Shown here piece after piece: positions 1 to 12,269 of a stretch of 43,352 bases of DNA. Position 1 is the first letter of the stretch; each line of letters starts with the position of its first letter. Made by a program: the position numbers and the translations under genes. This DNA is from Nymphaea colorata (taxonomy: Eukaryota > Streptophyta > Magnoliopsida > Nymphaeales > Nymphaeaceae): assembly GCF_008831285.2 (NCBI RefSeq), contig NW_022204643.1, positions 1 through 43,352 of the forward strand. Direction: 5' to 3'. Under the pieces are notes generated by a model. That model worked only from the letters and a program-made list of their open reading frames with translations. It did no database searches and had not been told where the DNA came from.

Positions 1-558
1 TAATGAATACAAATATAATATTTAGCCTAATATGGATATTGTATCATAATCAATAAAAAAGTCAAGCACCATAACAATTACTGTACAAATTAAATTATAA
101 AAAAAAATCTTAAATCCTTTCTCTTATTTATGTCAATCATATGATGAACAGATAGAAGGGCAAAATTCTTTATCAATAGTGTAAACAATTATGAACTTTA
201 GAAACCTAGAAATATGTAAGAGGAAATTTCTTTTGGTGTTCATCAGTATTTCTGTAAAACATATAACAGCGATGTTCATGCGAGGAAGATGCACAGTATG
301 GAAGTTATAATTGTGTCATCTATTGTTCTCAAAGTGTTGTGAAAGCATGGTATGGCTTCTTTTTTTGAACGAGTAAAAAATGCTAAGTTTGTTGTACACA
401 TTGATTTGAATTTGAAGCATAGAGGTGTAAAAATCCGGCCAAAATGATTCAAGAAGCCACTACAAAAGGCTTGTTCACAATTACAACAAGCGAGGCTCGA
501 AGACCTTCTCCCAAATGGAAAGAGGCAAACAAGTAAAAATAAATATATAGTTTATTAG
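1..558. repeat. Diverged copy of the ASNSD1 exon 9-10 intron
   Basis: This stretch aligns with 10508 to about 11080 and with 40749 to about 41320, roughly 85-90% identical by eye with small indels. Copies B and C are almost identical to each other there. In B and C this sequence begins about 80 bases after the exon-9 remnant, so the matching exon 9 of this left copy should lie just outside the window. The similarity stops near 558, after 'aataaatat'. It shows that the window opens inside an ASNSD1 intron that is older than the B/C duplication. Confidence 0.85.
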
Positions 559-3500
559 CTTGCAAGAGCAGGTAATTGATCTCTTGTATATGCAAAAGGG
601 GACCCGGACTAGCTGTTGGACAAATCCCAAAAGTTCGGAATGGTCAACAGCCAATCCAGCTGGGTCAAGGTCCATTTTTTTATCAGAACTAGAAGGCATA
701 AAGGGGCTGTTTGGATGACGTTGCCAATTCATCCAAAACGGTGTTTCACAGACAAGACATTGTTCTGCCTCTGAAACAAGGTTTAGCTCATGTTTGGGTG
801 ACATGAAATTGGGTCTATGGAAATCCCATTTTCACAAAACCATTTTTTATCTAAGTCACATGGCTGCACTAAATATGGTGGCGCACTGCGTCAACTCCGG
901 TGCAGGTGCAGGTGTGGCTCGATAGGGCACCCGATTCGGTTTGTGCGGCCCGACATGGCACCCGACTCCGTCAAACCGAATCAGGTGCTATTGACCTCAC
1001 CCATTCTTCTTTTCTCGTGTTTTTTTTAAAAATTTTTTCCTTCTCTTATCTTTCTCTCTTCTTTTTCCTTTTTCTCTCTCTCCTCTCCTATTTTATTTAA
1101 TAAAACTTTGAATTTTGTATGAGATTAAGGTAACCTCTCCTATTATATATATATGCTCTCGCCGCACTCGCACCGACTTTTTTTTTTTTTGGGAACATGC
1201 CACACCAGCATCTTCACCAGCACCCACACCCATTTGACATAGTTTTCTATATGGTGAGTGAAAACCCTGGGCTTGGGGTGGGGTTTTCACCCCAAGTGTC
1301 TTTGTGTGTGAGCTCGCCTGAATGCACGACTGAAGCTATTCCTGGAGGTCGTCCTCATGTGCTATTCTTATGAAATTCTACCTCTGGCAACTTTGCGGCA
1401 TTTTTCTCGATCGTGTTTTGTTAATCTCTTTCTCTAGATTTTGACTATCATCTTCAAAGCGATAAAGGTTTGGCAGTCTACGAAGAAACTTAGGGGATTC
1501 CATTATCATCTTTAAAGGGAAGGATGTTGGATTCCTAGAGTCACTCTTTCAACTGGATCTTCCATGCTTTCGTTTTTTTTGCCCTAATTGTTTCAGATGT
1601 CTAGAATGCTGGTGGAATTGTTTTGGCAGTTAGGGGATTTACAGAGAAAATTAGGGGATTCTGCTGAAGGAAGGTGGGTGAACATTTGGTATGAGGGCGT
1701 TACTTGATAGTATAAAGAAACAAAAAAGGAGAGAAGGGAAGAGACGTGGTCTTTTGGTGCAAACTTTGTCAGGAATAAAGTATCTCTAAATGCAACTCCG
1801 CAGAAAGAGAGTCCATCATATGCATAGTTTGTTTCTCTTGTTCCTTACATTTTATATGGTCAATGCTTCTAGAACTTTTGGAAATTTGTAGCAAAGTCAA
1901 TGCTAACATCTTGATTTCATGCTTGCTAGCATTTGTCTAAATGCTGTTCTATTGCTGATCATTTTTTGTTTGGTGAACCTCCTTTCCATTTTATGGATGG
2001 AGAGATTTTTCACTGTGAATGCTGCAAGTGAAGAATACCAGTTTCTTGTATTTTTATTTCCTCCTGATTTTTGTAGGGGCAATCTAACAGAATTTTATCT
2101 GCATTATTCTTGGATAAGCAAATGTTCACAAACTAGGATAATTACTTGCGATCATGTATCTTTCACAAATGCTTCCATCTGAACCTTTCTTGTGTTGGAT
2201 TTTGTAATGTTTCCAATTTTTGTTGTCATCAAATTCTTTATTCGCCTGACGCATTCTCCTTGCTGGTTTTGGAAACGTTTGGTTTTTCTGTGGATTATGA
2301 TTTTCTTCTTATTTGCTGTTGATATTTATTTAACCAGTTGCTTTTTGCAGCTTTTGCTTATATTTTGAGCTAAGCTCCCTTTGTGGCTTTTGGCGTTAAG
2401 CTCCATTATTTTCTTCACTTAATGTAATATTGGTATGGTGGGTAGGCATATGTTCTTATGAAATGTGAGATCAACTTAGTTCAAAGTTCATACAGGTTTG
2501 TCTATGATACTGAATTAGGGAGACATTGTTTGTTGTAATGGTTCAGATGACACTAGTTTCAAAGACATCATTTTTAAAGGCATCATCCAAACACTACCAA
2601 AAAATTAACATACAAAAAGAACTAAAATGGTAAAAAGGAAAAGAAAATACACACAGACCCACATATATATTCACACCCTTCCTCAAAGGCTCAAACTCAT
2701 GGTCTATGAAGCCTGAATGTTCGCTGACAAGGACATGAAATTATGTAACAATGCACTTTGGTGAACTTTCAGTCATCACACCATACGTTTGAGGGTGGGT
2801 GTTAATTTATATAAAACTATGTATCTATTTACATTAATATGTGAGTGATTGTGTGTGCACTCTATGGGTTTATTGGTATATAGTATATACATAAATGCGT
2901 GTAATAATATTTCTTAGTCCCTTACCTGTTTCCTATGATTGTTCCAAGTGCCTTTGAGCATTTCTCTTGTTGAGCCTCAGTGCTTTGGGTCAGTTATGTT
3001 ATATTGTACTGTATAGTTCTTGGTTTTTTGGTTTATACATTTCAGGGTGGTGTTCTTTTTCAATGTGTCTTCATGCTCATATAGTTATAGTTCCTGTTAC
3101 AATTCATATACGACTATGATGGAAAAACTGTGATTATGTTGATGATTTATATTCATTATTCTGTCTTTCTCTTTTAATTAGGTTCGTATTTAGGTTTTCC
3201 TTTAGGATTTTAGTTCTAAAAATTAGGCTTAGAAATTTAGCATATGACATTTTGGAAATTCTAATATTTTTTTTGCTCTACAATAGTGAAACTCATTGTT
3301 TATTTGCTTGCAAGTTTTCCTTTTCTTTATGATATATAACTTTTAAACTTTAATTATGTCATCACACTTTTTTATTTGTTTTATTGTTATCAGTTGATGA
3401 TTATTGGTTTTCATTGAGGGTCGCTTCAGCTTTATACTTAATTTTAAGAATTAGTATTGTATTTGACTTTTCCCTTTTTGGGAAAACTGCTGAGCGTGCC

Positions 3501-3706
3501 TAGTCCTGCCTAATACGACCTAGGCTTTAGGATCATCTAACTACCTAGGTTGCACCTAATGCTTTTGACAGAATATCCAATAACATAACATATTAATTAT
3601 TATATTTCAGTATTAGCAGTGGAGCTCTAAAGTTTGTGAAAATGGTGAAAGTAGAAGAGTTAATCCTTTTTAGTACTAATCGTATCCTGTGGGAATATGC
3701 TTTCAG
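559..3706. other. Intron sequence upstream of ASNSD1 exon 10
   Basis: No exon or transposon protein is recognisable here. A GC-rich, CpG-containing block at 880-1000 is followed by a pyrimidine-rich tract at 1000-1095, an arrangement seen again at 20224-20470 and 25776-26035. A perfect 9-bp hairpin stem (cttggggtg/caccccaag, 7-base loop) lies at 1272-1296. A short CCTAG-rich patch at 3490-3560 resembles the CCTAGG-rich patches at 20240-20290 and 20505-20530. Open reading frames such as 1919-2182 show no family resemblance and no exon context. Confidence 0.6.
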
Positions 3707-3815
3707 GAAAATTTGCTTGCAAGAAGCCATCTTGTCCCTGTAGCAGTTCTTTTTTCTGGTGGATTGGACTCCATGATATTGGCAGCTCTACTGGACCAAT
3801 GTTTGGAACCATCTT
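3707..3815 (+). CDS. ASNSD1: ASNSD1 exon 10, PP-loop of the asparagine synthase domain
   Basis: A 109-nt exon bounded by a good acceptor (gctttcag) and donor (gtaagt). It reads without stops as ENLLARSHLVPVAVLFSGGL followed by DSMILAALLDQCLEPS. The SGGLDS motif at 3755-3772 is the ATP-pyrophosphatase PP-loop that binds ATP phosphates in asparagine-synthetase-type enzymes. The preceding VAVLF and following MILAALLD match plant ASNSD1 (N-terminal class II glutamine amidotransferase-like domain plus C-terminal asparagine synthase-like domain) rather than ordinary asparagine synthetase. The exon ends in phase 1 (last base T). With the first two bases of the exon at 4125 this makes TAT (Tyr), giving the family sequence PSYEIDLLNVSF. 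The physiological substrate of ASNSD1 proteins is not settled. No disabling change is visible. Confidence 0.93.
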
Positions 3816-4124
3816 GTAAGTCTGGATGCTTATGACCGTATCATAGTCGAGTACAATGCTTAGAGACTAGAGTCTTTCTGAATATTAATCTTATGGCCTT
3901 TGTGTAGGCTATGTCAATTATGTAAACTTTTTTAACTTTCGTCTCTTTTATCAGGAAAGCAATTTATTTCAGTTGTACGAAATACATAATAAGTCGTATT
4001 GTTAGCTCAGATATTTGAAGATTTTCTCTGTATTATGATTTCTTTTTGCTTTAAAGTTAGTGATAGCCAGGTACCACATTTATTCATTTTGTCAGAATCA
4101 TGTTTATGTTTTGACTACTGGCAG

Positions 4125-4230
4125 ATGAAATTGATTTGCTAAATGTGAGCTTTGATGGTCACTCTGCACCGGATAGAGTCTCTGCAAGGGAAGGCATCAG
4201 GGAACTTCAAAGAATCGCTCCTTGCAGGAG
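4125..4230 (+). CDS. ASNSD1: ASNSD1 exon 11
   Basis: A 106-nt exon between acceptor ctggcag and donor gtactt. It continues the frame of 3707-3815: EIDLLNVSFDGHSAPDRVSA, then REGIRELQRIAPC and R. The DLLNVSFDG and APDR..A..G..EL strings are the conserved segment just after the PP-loop in ASNSD1. The exon ends in phase 2 (AG). The only downstream exon in the window with the right family position and phase begins at 43160 (A TGG CGC), which restores Arg-Trp-Arg and the family string RWRFVEIDADL. That implies a 38,929-base intron. If the two exons belong to different gene copies, this exon is the last one left of a truncated copy. Its codons show no damage. Confidence 0.92.
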
Positions 4231-6230
4231 GTACTTTGGGATAATCTGCTAGCACATCTCTATATGCTTGCATTACAAGCCTGTCTTTAGCATTACTGTA
4301 CCGTTTATGGGTGTCATGTTGAACAAAATTTCCTGAAGTGCATTTGATGACATAGTAAATTAGAACTTCTTGTGTGCACAAAATTTTATTAGTTTGTGAA
4401 TATGAATAATGATAAAATCATTTACGGTACATATCATGATATATATTTTTCTGATTTCTTTATGCATGGTTGTCTATGACTGTATATTTATGTATATATA
4501 TGTATTTTGTATTATATCGAGTATAGCTTATTCAGAATGACACAAAACGAATGTAGATGACCTAGTTCTAGTCATTTAGGTGTCAAAATGGTTTTTTGAA
4601 AAAACTTGATTCTAAAATTGGGTCAGATTCTGACTTTGTTGGATGTCAGGACAGTCGTAGATCCACTTTGGGCTACGTATATCTGTTGAATGGATGAGCT
4701 ATATCATAGAAAAGTGTCAAGCAGAAACTGGTAGCTACTTCAAACATGGTTGCAGAGTTCATAACATGTTGTGAGACACCCAATCATGTTTTATGACTGC
4801 AGAATTTGGTCACCGGATTGTGCATTGTGAGTGGTGTTGGTAGACCACTAAAGTTATTTTGTGACAATAATTCAGCAATGTCATATTTTAATAACAGTCA
4901 GAGTTCATCAAAGTCGAAGCATATTGACATGTGTCTAACTGAGGAGATTTGTCATTTTTAAATTCAAACATGTAATTTTCACCTTTTTTGTTTCCCAACA
5001 TTGACTGGCATTTTGTTTTCCTTGAAAGCAACTCTGCATTTGTATTGATTTTGGCCAGTGTGTATACATTGATATGATTGGACCCTCTCTCTCAAAAATT
5101 GCATATGATATACATATTTATGTGTATATGTATATGTATGCATTAATAATCGCTGATATACCAGTTTTTTCTTGCCAGTCTTCTCTCAAGCAATTTTTTT
5201 CAGAAAAAATCTCGACAAAGTCTTTTCTGAAACTGAAAGGATATAGAGATTGATAAGATCTAGTTAGGCTGCCCGGCCTTGGCCTGGAGCAAGGTATCAT
5301 TTTTGTTTTTCAATTTACATTCTAAATCGTTGTTAGATGATGGATGAACTGTGATCTTATGTAAGGTGCAAAAGTTTATCAAGTTTTGGATTTGGAAAAT
5401 AAATTTGTTGAAGTTAGTCAAGCATAAAGTTGTAAAATATGGAAACCATGATTTAAATGGACTTCAGTAAGAGGATTTATTCTACTAAATCTCAATGCAT
5501 AATGTCTTTGAAAAAGTCCAGTTTTTAGTGTGGTTTTGGTTATATGACAGTTAAATTTTCAGAAGTTGCCTTAAATTGAATAATGTATAATGTAGGAATA
5601 ACTATGGAAAAGCGTTTCTGTTTTTTTTCATATTTGTATAATTCTCAAAGTAATGTGCTCTTGTTACATATATGAAACTTTTTTATTTTTTTAATTTTAA
5701 AAATATTCTTATTATTTGTTTAAGTCTCATATCATTCTTAAATTAGAGGCAAAGCTGCCTTGCAGATCAGTTTGTCATTTTGTTAAGGTTTCCTACTTTC
5801 AGAAAGTGGTTTTATCCGAAACAGTTAGATGTGAAACCTTTGGAAAACCTAATATGGAATCACTAACGAAGGAGGGCCATTGTGAAATTGTTTTCTCTCC
5901 TAACCAATCAGCAATTTCCAGCATTAAATGCTTTGCTTTTTCTCCTTTGGTTGTCAAACATGAAGTGCTGTTTTTTTCCTTAAATTTTCTTTTGCCTAAA
6001 ACCCACTACCTTCTGCAGTATGTGATAAGTCCTTTGATGTTCTCACAAATGATACAACTGTTTTCTGGAATCAGGGGTGTTTTTGTTGATTTTATGAAAA
6101 TCAGCTTTTGAATTGAATTGGAGAGCATAACGAATTAACAAATCAGCTAAGTTACCCGGACGCTTCAATTTTGTTAACGCACCAGCGTCGACAGGATGCG
6201 GGTGCGGCCTGAATTCGCAACCAGCTGCAG
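4231..6230. other. Start of ASNSD1 intron 11; no host exon seen
   Basis: No continuation of the ASNSD1 frame appears here. Apart from the copia remnant at 4630-4960 the sequence is AT-rich. An open frame at 5716-6111 (131 codons) resembles no family I know and is probably chance. The last 70 bases (6160-6230) are locally GC-rich (acgcaccagcgtcgacagg, gcgggtgcggcc), resemble the MITE-like blocks elsewhere, and end exactly at the left edge of copy B. Confidence 0.6.
4630..4960 (+). mobile_element. Ty1/copia RNase H remnant
   Basis: Read across several frameshifts and stops, this stretch gives the copia RNase H signature. Around 4632-4694 it shows DFVGCQDSRRSTLGYVYLLN, matching the copia D..GC.DSRRST.GY pattern. 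Then comes a degraded AIS..S..Q.. region. Around 4830-4935 it shows RPLKLFCDNNSAMSYFNN and SKSKHIDM, matching the copia P..L.CDN.SA and KHIDM motifs. It is a short, old pol fragment without LTRs in what reads as ASNSD1 intron 11. Confidence 0.8.
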
Positions 6231-6938
6231 TTAAGGAAACACCTCCATAAATTGTGTACTCGCTCCAAAATTATTCAATTTCTGTGGTAAGTTTATTATG
6301 GTCTTTGGGAAAAACAAGTTATGTTCATCTTTTTGTTCTCGTATTCATGAATTCCAACTGTAGGAGGAATTGATAGCATATCAATAGATATTTATTTGAG
6401 TTTCTCTTATTCTTTTTCCCTTTAATGGTTGGTGATTGATAGCTATTCATTACCTTGATAGTTCACTGATTCACTGTACAAGTAATCATTGTAGGCAGTG
6501 GTTTGTACGCTGTAATACCACTTTTTGACACTTATCATGTTGTTAGCGCCGACACTACAATGTTCTACTCAACCAAGTAAGACAGGAGCCCAGCTCCCAG
6601 TGAACTCGTGTAGTTCTCTATAATCTATATCATTAGAGTTAATCCCCTTGCAATATATATGCCATGTTGAAACTTAAAAGTAAGAGGTGGGTTTATTACA
6701 TAGACTGAAGACTAGTCCACTCAACCAGGCTGTGTATATGATATATCGACTCTTCACCTCTTAGACAGAAAAATGAGAAAAGAAAAATGGATCCTCAGTA
6801 TTAGATCCGACACCTCACACACATCTGTTGATAAAAGGCATCTTCTTTGCATATAGTTTATAGCATATTCTATTTTGCTGTATGGCTTATTAACCAGTCA
6901 ATGGGTATTGAAGTTGATTTGACATGTCCTTCATGTAG

Positions 6939-9900
6939 GGACTAGGATGTTCATGGACTATGGAGATGCTATTGGCAGCACTTCAGAGACGGGGCCGTGA
7001 TGTCGTGGGAAGCAAGAAAGTTCAACTTGAGCTATGTGGAGGTAATTGCAAGTTACTTGATTTTACTCTGTTTAGCATTCTTGATGAGAAGGAAGAAAGT
7101 CAATAAAATGGAGAATCATGTCCCGGTGGCAAAATCAAGTGAGATTTTGGATATTAGGCTCGTTTAGATAAGACAAGGCTTTTGTTTTATCCTGCTGCAG
7201 ATGATGCATATGTTAAAGAAGGAGCCAGCAAGGAAATTGCAACGCTACTCTCCATTGGCATAAGCAGATTAGATTGTGGATATAATATTGGTGTAACTCA
7301 CGCATTGCCTTCTGCAAAAATGCATTTTATGGTGCTACATTGCAACTTAGGGATACCAATCCAGTGCATCAACCACTGACAAATGATTTTGGAAATATCC
7401 TTGTTTACAATGGTATTTAACTGCTAACTCTGCTACACCATTTGGTATGAAGATGCACTTTATAATGATATTTCAACTGCTAATTCTGCTATTCCTCCGA
7501 GCATGAACATGCACTTGCTCCATTGTTTGTCATGTTGCCTTACTCATAGAGCCTATATGCCTGCAGTTGTTATCATATTTTTGGAATTGGTTCAGTTTGA
7601 GAATTATTTTGGATTCCCAAATCTTTGTTATGTTGGAGAAAATGTAAGATGGGGACAGCTTGCTAACCAACCGTTATTCCTGGATCAAGGGGGACACTGC
7701 AGTGGATTGAAGTGGGACTACGTAACTTGATCATGCACTTTGCAGTCCATGCAATAACCTTCTTTCTTTAAACTTAATTTATGTGGAATCCTTCTCTCTC
7801 TCTGTCTGAAATGAGGATGCGGTACATGTATCCTGACAGTTTACTTTTCATGATACTGTTCATGTTTGTAGAGATGAATTTTTGAGGATACCTGGTAAAG
7901 GATCCTGAATTTTTTGGAGCATGAGATGAATTTTTGAGGATACCTTGTAAAGGATACTGAATTTTTTGGAGCATGGAAATATCAACTTATCTTGCGATTC
8001 TTATTGGTAATTTTGCCTGTTTCTTGTCTCCTGCATATTGCTTTCTTTTTTATTTTTCTGTACATGTTCCTTAGGTGCCATGATATCTCTTCTATATTCC
8101 CATGTTTTTAGGTGAAATATTTGGTGGAACTGATGTTGGAGGTAAGGAGAACGATTCTGAAATCCTAATAATGTTTTTGCACTGCAGAGATGCTGTTCAT
8201 GTTCTTGCCATGTAAGTCATAGGGTCTGTTGTTGTAATGACAAAGAAGGCCATACATTGTTCCACAGATATTTTCGACAATCAGAGGACCATGGGCTTTA
8301 GCACATTGGCAGGTAATCATTGCTGGAACAAACTCGCTTGTGAATCTAAAAATCTTTAAGGGATTTCATATCTGAATAGCTGCTTGAAATGCTGTGCAGG
8401 TGGAATCAAGAACGTTGTAGTATGGTCAGGATGTATTTGGTTGCAAAGTCTTCTCATTCATTGGCCCAATACAGAGGACTCGCGATTTATGCTCTCTTCC
8501 GTTGCACCACCACTAGTTCTACAATTTAATGGTAGGTATCAGACAATCTATAGAAGAACATGAAGAAAGACTATTTACTCTCCTCAGGTTCATATAGGAG
8601 AAGAAGCAAGTGCAGTGCAGTGGTCACACACTTTTTTGTGGATTACCTATAACTTTGCTGGCATAAATGGTTAACAGTTGAAAATGAAATTCAAGTAGTT
8701 AGGACTTTACTTACAACTGTACTCATTCATGTCACAATTGCAAACGACAGATCAAATTGATCAAAGTGGTACTGAGTTTCAGGATTGCAATGTACCACTT
8801 GGCGATGTCAAGGTTCATTCCATCCCAGGACAAAATCTATTAGATGCTTCTAGTTACTGGTAAGAGCTCTCTTGTAGTAATATACAGTGTCCATTTTGAT
8901 GTTCATAATAATAGCCAGTGTGATAAGCAAGGCATGGTGGGTACAGTTGCTAAACATGATTGGACTGATACCCTGATAAAGAGGTTGATTGCATGGAATA
9001 GATCCTTTGTGGAACCAATGAATGATAATCTTTGTCATCAGTGTTATCCAATGCAGAGAGGGTGTAACATCTCAAGCTTAATGCTTGAGGAGAAACCACC
9101 TTCAAATGTCGCTTGCGTTAGTGATCCCATACTGACGCGGTTGAACTGCCACCATAATGTTTACTTGTGGTAGCGAATTGCATGGCGAAGCAGATTGCTG
9201 TAATAAGTTTGATTCTGATATCGACTGCATAGACCAACCAAAAGCAGTTTCACTTCATAATGGTGTGCTTCTTTTCCTATCTTCCAGTTCATTTTTCCTA
9301 TTTGAGGAAAAAATACCAGAAATGCTTGTTTTGCTCCTGATGCTTCTCTTGCACTTGCAGTTTCGTTGTCAGCAAAATATTTGCTTAATGCACTCAAAGA
9401 ATCTGTATCAAGACGTACTTCTAAAGATTACATATATCAGGTTCAAAATCAAATCACTTTCCTTCGTTTAGATGTTGGGTTCTGTATTTTGTTGCATGAA
9501 ATTAAGATGATTTGAAGGGTTATTTGGTTATCAAACTGCTGGTTGATTTCTTGTCATTACTTCACTCCAGTTGCATTATCAGTATCCTGTGCTTAACCTT
9601 TCTATTGGACTATCAGAAGTAGTCCTTTTTAGTGTTTATGTGGTTCCTCAGTTTGTTTCTGTTCTCTAGTATGTCAGTAATTTTATTACCGGCGTGCACA
9701 GTTGTGCAACTTAATTGACTTATGTGGCTAGATATATAATTAACAGGAAACTATCTCAATACTAATGAATATGTCCATATCTAGCGGCTAGCCCAGACAA
9801 AGGGAATAGGACACTGAAAGCATGAATGCTATGATCAGTTGGTTTTTTTCATATAAATAAGTTCCCAAAATTAGGGAGATTAATTTTTATAAAATATTGT

Positions 9901-10426
9901 CATAAAAATATTTACCAATGTCTAAAATGCTACGGTATCCTCATTTGCATAGATCAGGATGTTGGTGATGCTTAAAAAGGCTTTCACTTTTCTAAGGACT
10001 ATAGCTTGGGTTTCAGAAGTCAAATGTGATGGGAGGTGGATGCTTTATCAGTCTTTCCTTTTCTTATGTCAAGTCATGTTACACCTCCATGCTTCAAAGT
10101 GAAGTGCTTCAGAGCAAGCAATTTACTGTAAAAATTTTGTGCATCAATATCTGATTTGTTTTAGTGATTTATGGGATTTTTCATTCATCTTTTGAATCAA
10201 TATGCAAAAAAGTGCTGTTGACCACATTGACTTCAAAATATAGTGCTATCTAGAAATAAAAAATTTGATTTATTCTAGTTTACAATTATTGGATCAAAAG
10301 AATACCTGACTCGAATTTTAAGTTTTCATTTGTTAGCAATATTGGTTTTCATTTTGCAGTTTGTGCAAGTGAGAATGGTGTTCTTGGAAACAAAAAACGT
10401 CCTTCAAGGCTCTGCTCCTTCTTAAG
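6939..10426 (+). pseudogene. ASNSD1: ASNSD1 pseudogene, exons 2-9 (copy B)
   Basis: Exons follow the ASNSD1 order. Exon 2 at 6939-7041 (MEMLLAALQRRGRD, amidotransferase RGPD motif with Pro changed to Arg). Exon 3 at about 7316-7412 (GATLQLRDTNP, NILVYNG). Exon 4 at 8112-8211 (EIFGGTDVGG). Exon 5 at 8268-8312 (STIRGPWALAHWQ). Exon 6 at 8400-8531 (SLLIHWPNTEDSRFMLSS). Exon 7 from 8783 (GTVAKHDWTDTLIKRLI). Exon 8 at 9361-9440 (SAKYLLNALKESVSRRT). Exon 9 at about 10360-10426. Damage: exon 3 has CAA where an acceptor CAG is expected, and a 1-nt loss; exon 6 has TAG at 8418-8420 in the place of a Trp codon and a 1-nt deletion near 8445; exon 7 has TAA at 8861-8863 in the family's WEEL motif, then a frame change. 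There is no exon 1 or promoter, and the copy runs into a gypsy element. It is not expected to make a protein. Confidence 0.88.
7871..7974. repeat. Tandem repeat, 2 x 52 bp (copy B)
   Basis: Two adjacent units beginning gagatgaatttttgaggata and ending tttttggagcat differ at two bases. The same pair occurs in copy C at 38112-38215. It lies in the intron between ASNSD1 exons 3 and 4. Confidence 0.9.
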
Positions 10427-11384
10427 GTGACACACATGCTTTTAAACAAGAAGCACATGCTTCATAGCTGAAAAACTTTTAAAGAAGTCATAGAACAATA
10501 TTCTGTCATAATGAATATAAACATAATATTTAGCCGAATATTGATATTGTATCATAATCAATAAAAAAGTCAGACACCAAAATAATTACCGCACAAATTA
10601 AATGGTAGGAAAAAAATCTTAAATCCTTTCTCTTAGTCATGTTAATCATATGATAAACAGATAGAAGGACAAAATTCTTCATCTATTAGTGTAAAGTGTA
10701 AACAATTATCAACTGCATAAACCTAGAAATATATAAGAGGAAACCAGTTTGGTGTTAATCAGTATTTCTGTAAACAGATAACATGGATGTTCATGCTCGG
10801 AAGATGCACATATGGAAGGCATAATTGTGTCACCTATTGACTGAAGGTGTCGTGAAAGCATGATCTGGATTCTTTTCTTGAATGAGTAAAAAATGTGAAG
10901 TTTGCTTTATATGACTGCTCCAGCACACATTGATTTGAATTTGAAGCATAGAGGTGTAAAAATCCGGCCAAAATGATTCAAGAAGCCACGACAAAAGGCT
11001 TGTTCACAATTACAACAAGCGAGGCTCAAAGACCTCCCAAATGGACAAAGGCACACGAATAAAAATAAATAGAGCTTATTAATAGGGGCATTTGTTTGGC
11101 TTGGTTGAGGATCATGCCATTGTGTGTGTGTTGTGTGCCTAATTATATAGAATCTATGAAATAACCAAACGAATCTCATCTATGAGAAAAAAAGACATAA
11201 GGTTGAAACATACATTTCAAGTTTGCTGAAAATATCATTTTTTAACTTGCAAAGCTTTGAGATAACACTATGATATTATGTATTTTTCACCTTGTGATGG
11301 TATTTTTATTATACTGTATTATTGGTTGGCATTATCAGCAGCTTTAGAAAACCAATAGAAAAATATTTGAATTTGATCTCTAGG

Positions 11385-11978
11385 TAGGGGTGCACATTGA
11401 GTCGAATAGCTCGGACTCAATTTGGTAAAGCTCTTCTTAAACCTGAGTTTGATCCTACACCTTCAACAAACAAGTCAAGTTCAAGTTTTTCATAGGAACT
11501 AGTTTAGTTAATTGAGTCGAGCTCGAGTTCATGACACCCTCAGATGTTTCAAATGTTGGCATGCACAGACATCTTTTCCTTGGGACCTAGACTTCCCTGT
11601 TAGAGGTGTAAAGAGAGAGATTCAAGAGGCAAGAAAGGAATATTTTTTGGTAAAGGACTTGCAACAATGACTATCATTAATTACTCTCTCTCTCTCTCTC
11701 TCTCTCTCTCTAGCTTTCTCTTTCTCTCTCTCTGCCATTATTCTACTTATCCCTCTTGGGTGGTTCAGTATTGAATTTAGCGGCTGAATCTTGCTAATGA
11801 CAAGCAAGCCTACCGAGTCGAGCTCCAAAAATTATTACTGAGTCGAGCTCCAAAAATTATTATCGAATTGATCTTGAGCCCAATTTATTGAGCTCGACTC
11901 AAACTCGAGCTGAGCTCAAGCTGAGTATTTTAGGTGCCGAACTGAGCTTGAGCTCAACCCGACTCATGTTCAGGGCTA
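11385..11978. mobile_element. hAT-like MITE rich in GAGCTCGA motifs (copy B)
   Basis: The ends are imperfect inverted repeats: taggggtgcacattgagtcg at left, and tagccctgaacatgagtcgg when the right end is reverse-complemented. The interior is rich in (G)AGCTCGA/CTCGAGCT motifs on both strands, typical of small non-autonomous plant DNA elements. A CT microsatellite and a duplicated gagtcgagctccaaaaatta unit lie inside. No transposase is encoded. The target-site duplication is not clear, so the class is tentative. Copy C carries it at 41618-42206, and a right-hand part recurs at about 14440-14708. Confidence 0.55.
11684..11733. repeat. CT microsatellite
   Basis: An interrupted (CT)n run with a tagctttctctttctc interruption. 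It is shorter at 41918-41961 in copy C and longer at 14379-14463. The proximal breakpoint of the 2,730-base tandem duplication falls inside this run. Confidence 0.9.
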
Positions 11979-12269
11979 TATCCAGGTCATTCATAAATCA
12001 TCACAAAGATCATGCCTTTTAGATCTGGATGTGATTTCATTAGAAACATTCAGTTTATTAATTTTCAAACCATTTTCGAGCCACTGCAGAATCTTATGTG
12101 CACTGTAAATGAAAAGTTTAAAAAATTTTACATGAATCTAATGGTTGAGCCGGCTATCAGCCTGATGATTCTGTTTTGATGAAACAACCGGCCTTTCATT
12201 GCTTCCATGTTGCGTCAATTTGCATGAACTTGAACATGCTTTCAATACATCATGAGTTCATGACACTCC

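Noticed and set aside
5716-6111. 131-codon open frame on the plus strand
   Set aside because: No motif, no exon context and no duplicate partner; the length is unremarkable in 43 kb of AT-rich DNA.
7182-7379. Open frame over ASNSD1 exon 3 (also 37423-37620)
   Set aside because: The true family reading (GATLQLRDTNP) lies in another frame; this frame is a shadow running across an intron-exon boundary.
8844-9173. 109-codon frame as an independent gene
   Set aside because: Its middle (GTVAKHDWTDTLIKRLI) is ASNSD1 exon 7 read past a frameshift; it is part of the pseudogene.
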